Shown here: positions 29,804 to 37,310 of the stretch, one piece after another
Layout: each line of letters opens with the position of its first letter
How positions within the stretch are numbered: position 1 is the stretch's first letter
Assembly: GCF_031179145.1 (NCBI RefSeq)
Contig: NZ_JAPSIB010000001.1
Span: forward strand, 62,001 to 126,000
Length of the DNA stretch: 64,000 nt
Direction of reading: 5' to 3'
Source: Brevibacterium sp.
GTDB lineage: Bacteria > Actinomycetota > Actinomycetes > Actinomycetales > Brevibacteriaceae
Program-made: the position numbers and the translations under genes
Notes under the pieces: model-generated
Seen by the model: the letters and a program-made list of their open reading frames with translations, nothing else
Told to the model about the DNA's origin: nothing
Database searches by the model: none

Positions 29804-30637
29804 ATGACAATGGAAGACGTGCAGGACGAGATCCGACACACGCTGGGTGTGCGGCCGACGATCGATCCGGCCACCGAGGTGGTCCGACGCGTCGAGTTCC
29901 TCGCCGACTACATCCTCACCACCGGCGCCAAGGGGCTGACCCTGGGGATCAGCGGCGGTCAGGATTCGACCCTGGCGGGCAGGCTGTGCCAGCTGGCGGT
30001 CGAGGAGCTGCGACGCCGCGGCGCCGACGCCCAGTTCTGGGCGCTCCGCCTTCCGCACAAGGTGCAGGCCGACGAGACCGACGCCAGGGACGCGGTCGCG
30101 TTCATCCAGCCCGACCATGAGGCCGTGTTCAACATCGGTCCGGCCACCTCGGCGTTCGCCGAGGAGTATCGGGACGCAGTGGGCGAAGCGATCACGGACT
30201 TCGGCAAGGGCAACGTCAAGGCGCGGCTGCGGATGATGGCGCAGTTCGCGCTGGCGGGGGAGAAGCGCCTCCTCGTGGTCGGCACCGACCACGCCGCCGA
30301 GGCGGTGACCGGCTTCTTCACGAAGTACGGTGACGGAGCTGCCGACGTGGTTCCGCTCGAAGGGCTGAACAAGCGCCAGGGCAAGGCCCTGCTCGAGCAC
30401 CTCGGCGCACCCGCGCATCTGATCAGCAAGGCGCCGACTGCGGATCTCCTCGACGACTCTCCGGGGCAGACCGATGAGACGGAGCTGGGACTGAGCTACC
30501 AGCAGATCGATGACTTCCTCGAGGGCAAGGAGATCGATCCTGCGGCCACCGAGCGCCTCGTCGACAAGTATCGGTCGAGTGAGCACAAGCGACGCACTCC
30601 GGTGACGCCGACGGACACGTGGTGGATCAGGCACTGA
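29804..30637 (+). CDS. nadE: ammonia-dependent NAD+ synthetase
   Basis: Amidates nicotinic acid adenine dinucleotide to NAD+. The 277-residue length and lack of a glutaminase domain mark the ammonia-dependent type. The PP-loop GISGGQDSTLAGRLCQLAV binds ATP; FTKYGDGAADVVPLEGLNKRQ and the ending RRTPVTPTDTWW are family-typical. AGGAGTT lies 9-15 bases before the ATG. It probably shares the leuS transcript, and a strong terminator follows it. Confidence 0.96.
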   Translation: MTMEDVQDEIRHTLGVRPTIDPATEVVRRVEFLADYILTTGAKGLTLGISGGQDSTLAGRLCQLAVEELRRRGADAQFWALRLPHKVQADETDARDAVAFIQPDHEAVFNIGPATSAFAEEYRDAVGEAITDFGKGNVKARLRMMAQFALAGEKRLLVVGTDHAAEAVTGFFTKYGDGAADVVPLEGLNKRQGKALLEHLGAPAHLISKAPTADLLDDSPGQTDETELGLSYQQIDDFLEGKEIDPAATERLVDKYRSSEHKRRTPVTPTDTWWIRH

Positions 30638-30666
30638 GTCTGATGTGACCCGCCTGACGCGGCGCT

Positions 30667-30714
30667 GCAGGTGAGAAAGGGCCGGTGGATCTCCACCGGC
30701 CCTTTCTCACCTGC
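30667..30714. terminator. 23-bp stem bidirectional terminator
   Basis: 30667-30689 pairs perfectly with 30692-30714, a very long near-loopless palindrome with GAAAGG/CCTTTC inside the arms. It lies between nadE and a convergent gene. Confidence 0.85.
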
Positions 30715-30747
30715 TGCGCGTTGACGCTCTCAGGCCAACGACTCTGC

Positions 30748-31443
30748 TCAGACCACGAGGCCGAGTTCGAGGGCCGTCTGGTTGAATTCCCACCGGGCGG
30801 CGAGGAACTCGTCGCCGAGGCGCTCCCCGCGGGTCCGCGCCTCCGTGTACTCGCGCCATCCGCCCTCGCGGCTGTCGCCGGGACGGATCTCCCGCTGCGT
30901 CTTGTCCGACGGCAGGACCCGGGTCTCCTCCTTCACCCAGATGGACAGCGCCTCGGCGGCCCGGTAGAGGTTCATGAACGCCGTGTGTGAGCGAGGGTTG
31001 TCGAAGCTCGCCTTCTTGAAGTCGGCGCGGAACGAGTGCAGGGGCTCGAGCTCGTCGACGGCCAGGGTGCCGAAGGTGGCGTCCAGCCGCAGCGACTGGA
31101 TCAGCCCACTCGAGTCGGGGAACAGGGCCAGGATCTTCTGGGCGGCGATCTCATCGGGAATCTGGGCGACCTCGTCGTCGATCGGTGTCAGTCCGACACT
31201 GTCGAGGCGTCCCCGTTCGACGCTGAGCTCCTGCCGGAGGCGGTCGACCTGCTGCTGGGCGCGACGCCATTCGCCGTGGAACATCAGCAGAGCGCCGATG
31301 ATGCCCAGGCACAGGAGGAGACCGATGATCCAGGCGACAGTATGCAGACCGGGGATCGCGAACAGGACCACGCCGATCACGGTCAGCACAGCGAGAGTCA
31401 CCGCAGCCGGTGAGTTGGTGAGGAAATCCAGGAAACGCTTCAC
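30748..31443 (-). CDS. membrane-anchored protein with coiled coil, unknown function
   Basis: A 231-residue protein with two N-terminal membrane segments (AAVTLAVLTVIGVVLFAIPG and AWIIGLLLCLGIIGALLMF), a predicted coiled coil (WRRAQQQVDRLRQELSVERG), and a C-terminal soluble domain of about 150 residues rich in charged residues. I recognise no named family. It stands alone, convergent with nadE, and marks the last core gene before the accessory island. Confidence 0.7.
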   Translation of the reverse strand: MKRFLDFLTNSPAAVTLAVLTVIGVVLFAIPGLHTVAWIIGLLLCLGIIGALLMFHGEWRRAQQQVDRLRQELSVERGRLDSVGLTPIDDEVAQIPDEIAAQKILALFPDSSGLIQSLRLDATFGTLAVDELEPLHSFRADFKKASFDNPRSHTAFMNLYRAAEALSIWVKEETRVLPSDKTQREIRPGDSREGGWREYTEARTRGERLGDEFLAARWEFNQTALELGLVV

Positions 31444-31487
31444 AGCTCCAAGCGTACTGTTTCATCCTGCAGATATCGTGCACCTCG

Positions 31488-31503
31488 GTGGCATATAGTG
31501 TGC
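31488..31503. repeat. left copy of island-flanking repeat
   Basis: GTGGCATATAGTGTGC here matches GTGGCATATAGTTTGC at 33975-33990 (12 bases exact, then one mismatch and three more matches). The two copies frame the accessory island. They may be remnants of a recombination site or two copies of a promoter -10 region (TATAGT). Confidence 0.4.
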
Positions 31504-31603
31504 CGTCACGCTGAGCTACGACAAGCTCGGCGTCGCCCTCATCCCGGTAGTCCGCAAGCTGCGCGACCGAATCGAATCCCTCGAAGCTCAATTATCCAAG
31601 TAG
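31499..31603 (+). pseudogene. C-terminal remnant of a phage tail/minor tail protein
   Basis: After an in-frame TAG at 31496-31498 the frame reads about 34 residues containing SYDKLGVALIPVVRKLRDRI and ending ESLEAQLSK. A short amphipathic helix of this style ends many actinophage tail-fibre and minor tail proteins. There is no start codon with an SD and no upstream body, so it is a leftover fragment. A hairpin follows it. The assignment rests on sequence style. Confidence 0.5.
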
Positions 31604-31616
31604 CCGATACGCAGAC

Positions 31617-31662
31617 GGCCACCCGATCCACACTGAAAACATTCGGTGTGGAAAGGGTGGCC
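31617..31662 (+). terminator. hairpin after tail remnant
   Basis: GGCCACCC (31617-31624) pairs with GGGTGGCC (31655-31662), and inside it CCACAC (31628-31633) pairs with GTGTGG (31646-31651). It starts 14 bases after the tail-remnant stop and could be its original terminator. Confidence 0.5.
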
Positions 31663-31726
31663 GAACTGGGTGAGCTGTGGAGCCCTCGCCGGCTAGCTGA
31701 GTTTACGAAGTCGGCAATTGACCTAC

Positions 31727-32155
31727 TTACTCACTGATCGTCTCCCAGTCGCTTGGTACTGAGATGGTCGGAAAGTCGCCTCCGAGACGAATGTCGCCAA
31801 CAGTCATGACCTGGATGTCTCCTACGTCCAGCATTTTCTGGGCGTTCTCCTTCTGGTACATGACATCCTCGACTGCCGCATCCGTCAGCAGGTCAAGGAT
31901 TTTTCCTGCAGGCGTCTCCCTGACCATAGCCATATAGAAGTACGCATATAGAGTATCTCCCGTCGCAATCTGATGCCCTTCGGCATCGTTGACGAACCGA
32001 TCCTCCCAGCTGACTTCGAGGTCTTTGTGCTCCGCCTCGAAGCGTTCGCATTCGCTCTCGTCGGCAAGAATTCCGACCAAAGGATCGATGATTTCGTCAG
32101 GTTCGAATGGCGAGGGCCTCTTGACGAAAAGGAGATGGACAATTTGAGCCTCCAT
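31727..32155 (-). CDS. acidic cytoplasmic protein, unknown function
   Basis: A 142-residue protein without signal peptide or membrane segment, very rich in Asp/Glu and so strongly acidic. No family is recognised. ATG 32155 is preferred to ATG 32167 because GGGG lies six bases before it. It follows a gene for a secreted basic protein by 27 bases on the same strand. GC content and codon use are clearly lower than in the core genes, indicating acquisition. An acidic partner directly behind a secreted basic protein would fit an immunity or binding protein, but that is conjecture. Confidence 0.7.
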   Translation of the reverse strand: MEAQIVHLLFVKRPSPFEPDEIIDPLVGILADESECERFEAEHKDLEVSWEDRFVNDAEGHQIATGDTLYAYFYMAMVRETPAGKILDLLTDAAVEDVMYQKENAQKMLDVGDIQVMTVGDIRLGGDFPTISVPSDWETISE

Positions 32156-32182
32156 GTCGGACCCCATTTCGATCGGCGGGAA

Positions 32183-32812
32183 TCAGTGCGGACCACATGC
32201 GAAAGTGAGCACTGGAGCCGCGACGCGTGCCCACATGGTGTGCCCTTGGTAGCGGAGCCGTCCTATGATGTCCGCGGACCATTTGTGGCTCTTCTTTCCG
32301 TTGCACTTATAGTTCATATTCTTTTGCTCGAACTTCACAGTATAGTGCTTCTTCTTATAGACGCCACCGGTTTTGAGGTCGTGATCAGTGGCGGTCTGTG
32401 GGATCTGAGCGCCAGTCTTTACCCACATAAGCAAATTCTTGACCCTCAACTGAGAGGCCATTTTGATTCCCGTGACGTGCTTCGTGCAGACGGTGACCGG
32501 TTTCACCCCTCCATATTTGTATCCGCTCGACTTTCGGAGATGAAAACCTGCTGGATACAGCACGCATGGCCCGAAGTTAACGCCGGTAGTACTCACTGAG
32601 ACTCCGCCGGAACGCTCGCGATCGATCTGGTCCAACTTTTTCATAGCCTCCTCTTCGGTCTTTGCTTCCACGTAAGGGGAGGGGGCTTGGAGACTCGTCA
32701 TTTCATCGTTGGTCATCGTATCGGGGGATGTCGTTGACGCTGCTGCAGGCGACACGAATGCGGCCGTCATAAGTACGGCAGCTACGCCGACACCGGCTAA
32801 TCGTTTGAGCAA
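32183..32812 (-). CDS. secreted basic four-cysteine protein, unknown function
   Basis: A 209-residue protein with a clear Sec signal: positive KR, then a hydrophobic core (LAGVGVAAVLMTAAFV), with likely cleavage after SPAAA near residue 25. The mature part has a helical Glu/Lys-rich region, then a Lys/Tyr/Gly-rich domain with four cysteines (in GPCVLY, VTVCTK, NYKCNG and TFACGPH) that could form two disulfides. The start is TTG 32812, preceded by purine-rich GATAGAAGA. GC is low for this genome. No family is recognised. It forms a two-gene unit with the acidic protein behind it. Confidence 0.7.
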   Translation of the reverse strand: MLKRLAGVGVAAVLMTAAFVSPAAASTTSPDTMTNDEMTSLQAPSPYVEAKTEEEAMKKLDQIDRERSGGVSVSTTGVNFGPCVLYPAGFHLRKSSGYKYGGVKPVTVCTKHVTGIKMASQLRVKNLLMWVKTGAQIPQTATDHDLKTGGVYKKKHYTVKFEQKNMNYKCNGKKSHKWSADIIGRLRYQGHTMWARVAAPVLTFACGPH

Positions 32813-33054
32813 TCTTCTATCCGTTCTCTGGATTGGGTATTCGAGGGGAGGAGAGGCGGGCTACCAGCAAGTAGCTAACTCACCTCGCTAATTATCGTCT
32901 CACCAGTCGTGACTGTCCAACCGATAACCCCGTGAAGTCAATGCGAACACATGGGCTTCCAGAGATAACTCGAACAATAATTGCATATTCAATCAGATGC
33001 CCCGCTCGGTCTAATGCCGCGGGGCACCATTTATTCACTCAAAAGGAAAGACTT
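32813..33054. other. AT-rich intergenic segment of the island
   Basis: These 242 bases hold the 5' region of the secreted-protein gene (minus) and of the small broken phage gene (plus). Base composition is distinctly AT-rich compared with flanking core DNA. I can place no confident promoter. Confidence 0.4.
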
Positions 33055-33222
33055 ATGACAGAACTGAACGCAGAACAGACTCTGATCCTCCAGGCCCTGT
33101 ACCAGGAGTACATGTCCGAGAACGTGCGGTGCCATTAGCAGAACGTCGTCCTGCGGCTGCGCATCCAGGAGCTCGAAGCCCTCGTGCCCGAGGAGGGTGA
33201 GGATGCCAATGAGAATCAGTGA
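33055..33222 (+). pseudogene. small phage-type helical protein interrupted by TAG
   Basis: The frame starts at ATG 33055 with AAAAGGAAAG just upstream, reads 27 codons (MTELNAEQTLILQALYQEYM, then SENVRCH), meets TAG at 33136-33138 and continues in the same frame for 27 more codons with leucine-zipper-like spacing (QNVVLRLRIQELEALVPEEG) to TGA 33220-33222. Both halves look like one coiled-coil protein of about 55 residues of the kind found near phage tail and lysis genes. A CAG-to-TAG change would explain the break. Confidence 0.6.
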
Positions 33223-33255
33223 GTTTCCACCGGGAGGTGCGCTGGAGGTGGTGCG

Positions 33256-33558
33256 TTGATCCCAGGGCCCATCGCTAACCACCTCGACGGCTTCCGGGGA
33301 GCCTTCCTCCTCGTGCTCTCGATTCCGTGGGTGTTCGTCGGCTGGTCATATCTTGCTGTCCAGACCGCCGCGCGTGCTCGCGCATTCGCCTACCTGCCCG
33401 ACTACCTCAACGAGAATCAACTCGGTTGGGTGTGGGTGATTGCCGCTCTGTTCATCGTTGCCTGCGCCGCGCTCGTCCGGCGACACCCGAGGTGGACGAC
33501 GCTCGTTGGCTTCGACCTGTTCCACCCACGCTTGCGTGCTCCGGACAATGAACTCTGA
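33256..33558 (+). CDS. truncated phage-type membrane protein
   Basis: A 100-residue frame from TTG 33256 with GGAGGT upstream. It encodes two hydrophobic segments, FLLVLSIPWVFVGWSYLAV and WVWVIAALFIVACAALV. Its position 33 bases after the small coiled-coil gene and its style resemble the membrane proteins that follow tail genes in actinophages. The last 20 residues (after RRHPRWTTL) look like unrelated read-through, so the gene is probably cut at about 33510. Confidence 0.5.
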   Translation: MIPGPIANHLDGFRGAFLLVLSIPWVFVGWSYLAVQTAARARAFAYLPDYLNENQLGWVWVIAALFIVACAALVRRHPRWTTLVGFDLFHPRLRAPDNEL

Positions 33559-34024
33559 GGGCATCTCCTCGCCTTGCGGGAGTCGGTGCGCGAAGTTCAC
33601 CACTGCCGAGGCACAAGTTGGCGTGGGCCGGTCGGATTCACCTCGGCGCAAATCGCCAGTCGGGGCGATTGTTGTCAGGGAGCCGTTTCTTCTCTCCGTT
33701 GACGATGGTGTGATGCGCTGAAGCTGGACTCTGAACGTCTCGGCGATCTCGGCATTCGCCTTACCCTGGAAGACGCATTACTTCGGAAGCCTTTTGGGCT
33801 CAGGCATCCGCCGTCCAGAAGTTCGTGCTCTTGCAGAGTAAGTGCATAGGTTTGAGGGGTGCGGCAATCCCGCGAGGCGCGGTCCCCCAGCGGTTCCCGC
33901 GAGCGAATCTCGCCTCCTGAAGGAACTCTTCTGACCTGAGATTCCGCCATTTCTTGCGGAGAACGGTCACATTTGTGGCATATAGTTTGCTCGGACAGCT
34001 GGTCGTCTGGAGGAAGAGCACAGG
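33559..34024. other. non-coding junction of the island, 466 bases
   Basis: I see no credible gene: frames on both strands are short, start poorly and have mixed composition. A plus-strand stretch near 33722-33800 reads LKLDSERLGDLGIRLTLEDA and may be a gene scrap. The right-hand copy of the flanking repeat (33975-33990), which includes TATAGT, is followed by the ugd leader with GGAGGAAG at 34009-34016. Confidence 0.45.
33975..33990. repeat. right copy of island-flanking repeat; possible ugd -10
   Basis: GTGGCATATAGTTTGC repeats the sequence at 31488-31503. Its TATAGT (33981-33986) lies about 40 bases before the ugd start and could be its -10 hexamer; TTGCGG at 33954-33959 is 21 bases away, too far for a normal -35. 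Confidence 0.4.
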
Positions 34025-35332
34025 TTGAGGATTTCAGTCATTGGATGCGGATATCTGGGTGCTGTGCATGCGGCGGCCATGGCCTCTCTCGGCCATGACG
34101 TGGTGGGCATCGATGTCGACGAGGACAAGATCGCCGCACTCAATGCGGGTCGGCCTCCGTTCTTCGAGCCCGGCCTCGGCGACCTCCTGATCCGGGGGCG
34201 GGAGCGTGGCGGCCTCGAGTTCACCTCCGATGTCTCCCGTGTCAGTGAGGCCGAGGTCCATTTCGTGTGCGTCGGCACTCCGCAGAAGCCCGGCGAGTTC
34301 GCCGCCGACGTCACCTATGTCGATGCGGCGTTCGAGTCGCTGGTCCCGCACCTGACTTCGTCGTCGGTGGTTGTGGGCAAGTCGACGGTTCCCGTCGGCA
34401 CCGCGCAGCGTCTGGCGGTGGTTCTCGCCGAGTCCGGCGCCGCGGTGATGTGGAATCCGGAGTTCCTGCGCGAGGGTCATGCCGTCGACGACACCCTGCA
34501 CCCCAACCGGTTGGTCTACGGCGTCGGTACGGGTGCGGACGGGCAGAGGGCCGCCGATGTCCTCGATGCTGTGTATGAGACGATCCTCGCCGATGGCACC
34601 CCGCGCATGATCACCGATTATGCGACGGCGGAGTTGGTCAAGACCGCGGCGAATTCGTTCCTGGCGACGAAGATCTCGTTCATCAATGCGATGGCCGAGC
34701 TGTGCGAGGCTTCGGGCGCTGATGTGACTCTGCTGGCGGACGCGATCGGGATGGATGATCGGATCGGGCGGAAGTTCCTCAATGCGGGCCTCGGTTTCGG
34801 TGGGGGATGCCTGCCCAAGGACATCCGGGCGTTCATGGCGCGGGCCGGTGAGCTCGGCGCGGATCAGGCGGTGGCGTTCCTCAAGGAGATCGATGCGATC
34901 AACATGCGGCGGCGGGTGCGGATGGTCGACATCGCTCGGGAAGCGCTTGACGGGTCGTTCATCGGCAAGCGGATCACCATTCTCGGGGCGGCGTTCAAGC
35001 CCGACAGCGATGATGTGCGTGATTCCCCGGCGCTGGCCGTGGCGCGGCTGATCGCGACGCAGGGCGGGGTGGTGACGGTGACCGATCCCGAGGCGATCGA
35101 GAATGCTTCGCGCATGTTCCCGGAGCTGCGGTTCGTCGCCGACACGGCTGAGGCCCTGACGGGGGCGGATGCGGTGCTGCTGCTGACGGAATGGAATGAG
35201 TACCGGAACCTCGACCCGCAGGAGACGGCGTCGGTGGTGGCCGGCAAGGTCCTCGTCGATGGGCGCAATGTCCTCGATCCGGTGGTCTGGCGGGATGCCG
35301 GGTGGACGTATCGGGCGTTGGGTCGGCCATGA
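34025..35332 (+). CDS. ugd: UDP-glucose 6-dehydrogenase
   Basis: Oxidises UDP-glucose twice to UDP-glucuronate for surface polysaccharide. The 435-residue protein has GCGYLGAVHAA (NAD-binding), KSTVPVGTAQR, WNPEFLREGHAV and GLGFGGGCLPKDIRAF with the catalytic cysteine, then the C-terminal UDP-binding domain. The start is TTG with GGAGGAAG eight to ten bases upstream. The stop overlaps the degV start (ATGA). A UDP-mannose or UDP-N-acetyl-sugar dehydrogenase is a less likely alternative. Confidence 0.93.
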   Translation: MRISVIGCGYLGAVHAAAMASLGHDVVGIDVDEDKIAALNAGRPPFFEPGLGDLLIRGRERGGLEFTSDVSRVSEAEVHFVCVGTPQKPGEFAADVTYVDAAFESLVPHLTSSSVVVGKSTVPVGTAQRLAVVLAESGAAVMWNPEFLREGHAVDDTLHPNRLVYGVGTGADGQRAADVLDAVYETILADGTPRMITDYATAELVKTAANSFLATKISFINAMAELCEASGADVTLLADAIGMDDRIGRKFLNAGLGFGGGCLPKDIRAFMARAGELGADQAVAFLKEIDAINMRRRVRMVDIAREALDGSFIGKRITILGAAFKPDSDDVRDSPALAVARLIATQGGVVTVTDPEAIENASRMFPELRFVADTAEALTGADAVLLLTEWNEYRNLDPQETASVVAGKVLVDGRNVLDPVVWRDAGWTYRALGRP

Positions 35333-36198
35333 GGATCGGGCTGGTCACCGACTCCACGGCGCAGCTGTCCTCGGAGGAACTCAAGTCCCTGGAGGAGCTC
35401 ACCGGCGGCCTCATCGCGGTCGTCCCCTTGACGGTGATCGTCGGCGGAGTCGAATTCACCGATGGCGAACTCAGCGCCGCCGAGCTCTGCTCCGCGATGA
35501 GCGAGGGCACCCCGGTGAGCACGTCCCTGGCCACTCCTGCGCAGTTCACGAACGCCTTCTCCACCCTGATCGACCGCGGGGCCGAGGCCATCATCACCGT
35601 GACCATGTCGGGTGAGCTCTCGGGAACCCGGGATTCGGCGGTGTCCGCCGCCGAGGCGCAGCCGATCTTCATCGACGTCGTCGACTCCCGCACCACCTCG
35701 GCGGGACTGGCCGGAGCAGTGTTCATCGCCGCCGCGGGCATCTCCCACGGTCGTGACGCCGAATCGATCGCCGGGGTCGTCGCGGACTGGTGCGCGACGG
35801 AGACGCAGACGATGTTCGCCCCCGCCACCCTCGAGCACCTGCGCCGAGGCGGTCGCATCGGCGCCGCGTCATCCCTGCTCGGCCGGGCCCTGCAGATCGT
35901 CCCCGTGCTCGGGCTCAGATCCGGGGTTGTCGTGCCCCTGGCTCGGGTAAGGACCTGGTCCAAGGCGATCGACCGGATGACCCAGCTGACGGTCGCCGCC
36001 GCCGGTGAGCTCGGCGAGGACGGCGTCCGGGTCGAGATCCAGCAGGCCGGCGGCGACTGCGAACACGATGACGTGGTCGTGCTGCAGGAGAAATTCGCCG
36101 AACTCGGTCTCGAGACGTCCCTGCGGACACTGTCACCCGTGATCACCGCTCACGTCGGCCCCGGGGCGATCGGAATCACCGTGCAGACGACGCCCTGA
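35329..36198 (+). CDS. DegV family fatty-acid-binding protein
   Basis: A 289-residue EDD-fold protein. In Firmicutes such proteins (FakB) present fatty acids to a kinase; in actinobacteria the role is less clear. Typical parts are IGLVTDSTAQLS at the start, MSGELSGTRDSAVSAAE and LEHLRRGGRIGAASSLLG. ATG 35329 overlaps the ugd stop; the longer frame from 35302 was rejected. The gene's last 33 bases are part of a 42-bp tandem duplication. Confidence 0.92.
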   Translation: MRIGLVTDSTAQLSSEELKSLEELTGGLIAVVPLTVIVGGVEFTDGELSAAELCSAMSEGTPVSTSLATPAQFTNAFSTLIDRGAEAIITVTMSGELSGTRDSAVSAAEAQPIFIDVVDSRTTSAGLAGAVFIAAAGISHGRDAESIAGVVADWCATETQTMFAPATLEHLRRGGRIGAASSLLGRALQIVPVLGLRSGVVVPLARVRTWSKAIDRMTQLTVAAAGELGEDGVRVEIQQAGGDCEHDDVVVLQEKFAELGLETSLRTLSPVITAHVGPGAIGITVQTTP

Positions 36199-36249
36199 CC
36201 GCCACTGGCGATCGGGTTCACCGGACAGACGACGCCCTGATCGCCACTC
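36166..36249. repeat. 42-bp tandem duplication straddling degV stop
   Basis: 36166-36207 and 36208-36249 are exactly adjacent 42-bp units identical at 36 positions. Unit 1 encodes the DegV ending AIGITVQTTP plus stop; unit 2 keeps the same frame with its own ending and stop, but lies beyond the real stop. Confidence 0.9.
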
Positions 36250-36362
36250 GGGTGCGTCGAGCGTGTGGATACGCAGCCGACTCGTGCCCGATTCCCCTGT
36301 GGAACGAGAGCCTCTCTCCACAGGCCCGTCTTCGGGCCTGGGCCACTCGGCAGCGCGCACCG

Positions 36363-36368
36363 TAGCCT
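36363..36368 (+). promoter_or_regulatory. -10 box of comEA (leaderless)
   Basis: TAGCCT is six bases before the ATG at 36375, with no SD between them. It predicts a leaderless comEA transcript. Confidence 0.45.
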
Positions 36369-36374
36369 GCGGGC

Positions 36375-37310
36375 ATGGCCGTGTCTCCCGATGATCGCTT
36401 CGCCGGGCTCATCAGCGCCGGCACCGAACGCGGCGGCTGGGTGCCGGGAGACGTCTTCGTCGCCGACTCCCAGGGCGAGGAGGAACCCGTCCCGGCGAGG
36501 CGGACGCGATTGCCCATCCTTCTCACTCTGGCGGTGCTCACGGCGGCTGCACTGGTGGCGGCGTTCCTGCTCTTCCGGCCCGTCGAAGAGCACTCTCCGG
36601 CAGGGCACTCGACCGCGGACGGAACCGGACAGCCCGAATCCGGACAGCCCGAATCCGGGCAGACCGGAACTGGACAGACGGGAACTGCAGGACCCGTACC
36701 GACGGGCGCTCCTGCGGGCTCTGGCGGTTCTGCGGGTCCTGCGGCGCCGGAAGGCGGCGATGTCGTCGTCCACGTGACGGGGCAGGTGCGCAATCCCGGG
36801 GTGGTGACCTTGGCCGCGGGATCACGGATCCAGGACGCGGTGGACGCGGCCGGCGGGCTGAAGAGCGCAGCCGACGCCGAAGCCGTCAACCTCGCCCGGG
36901 TGCTCGTCGACGGGGAGCAGGTCCACATTCCCGCCGAGGGGGAGGAGAGGACGGGAGAGCCGGGGCCGGCTCCCGCAGGCGAAGGAACGGCACCCGGCGG
37001 TCAGGGGCCCGGGGGCTCGACCGCCGGAGGTTCCTCGACTGCCGGAGGTTCCTCGACGGCGAGCGGTTCCGCCGGCGGCGGGGCAGACGGGACGAGCGCC
37101 GCGGAGGGGAGCGGCGGTGCGAAGGTGGACCTCAACACCGCTGACTCGACTGACCTGCAGACCCTTCCCGGCGTCGGCCCGGTCACCGCCGAGGCGATCA
37201 TCGCCCATCGCCGGGCGCAGCCTTTCACCCGTGTCGAGGATCTCCTCCTCGTCCACGGCATCGGACCCAAGACGTACGAGAGGCTGAAGGACCTTGTCAC
37301 GGTGGGGTGA
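36375..37310 (+). CDS. comEA: ComEA competence DNA-binding protein
   Basis: A membrane-anchored DNA receptor for uptake. The 311 residues comprise an N-terminal cytoplasmic part, one membrane segment (LPILLTLAVLTAAALVAAFL, about 51-70), a Gly/Gln/Thr-rich spacer, an SLBB domain (VHVTGQVRNPGVVTLAAGS), a Gly/Ser/Ala linker with near-repeats, and the terminal helix-hairpin-helix pair (VDLNTADSTDLQTLPGVGPV and VHGIGPKTYERLKDL). It is followed directly by comEC. The rest of the competence machinery (comF, type IV pilus genes) is not in the window. Confidence 0.94.
   Translation: MAVSPDDRFAGLISAGTERGGWVPGDVFVADSQGEEEPVPARRTRLPILLTLAVLTAAALVAAFLLFRPVEEHSPAGHSTADGTGQPESGQPESGQTGTGQTGTAGPVPTGAPAGSGGSAGPAAPEGGDVVVHVTGQVRNPGVVTLAAGSRIQDAVDAAGGLKSAADAEAVNLARVLVDGEQVHIPAEGEERTGEPGPAPAGEGTAPGGQGPGGSTAGGSSTAGGSSTASGSAGGGADGTSAAEGSGGAKVDLNTADSTDLQTLPGVGPVTAEAIIAHRRAQPFTRVEDLLLVHGIGPKTYERLKDLVTVG

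Noticed and set aside
31604-31737. Short plus-strand frame ending ELWSPRRLAEFTKSAIDLL
   Set aside because: There is no start codon with SD, it runs through a hairpin and overlaps the end of the acidic protein gene on the other strand. It may be a gene scrap but cannot be supported.
33440-33721. Frames on both strands after the truncated membrane gene
   Set aside because: Both are short, Ser/Arg-rich or lack good starts, and neither resembles a transposase or phage protein I can name.
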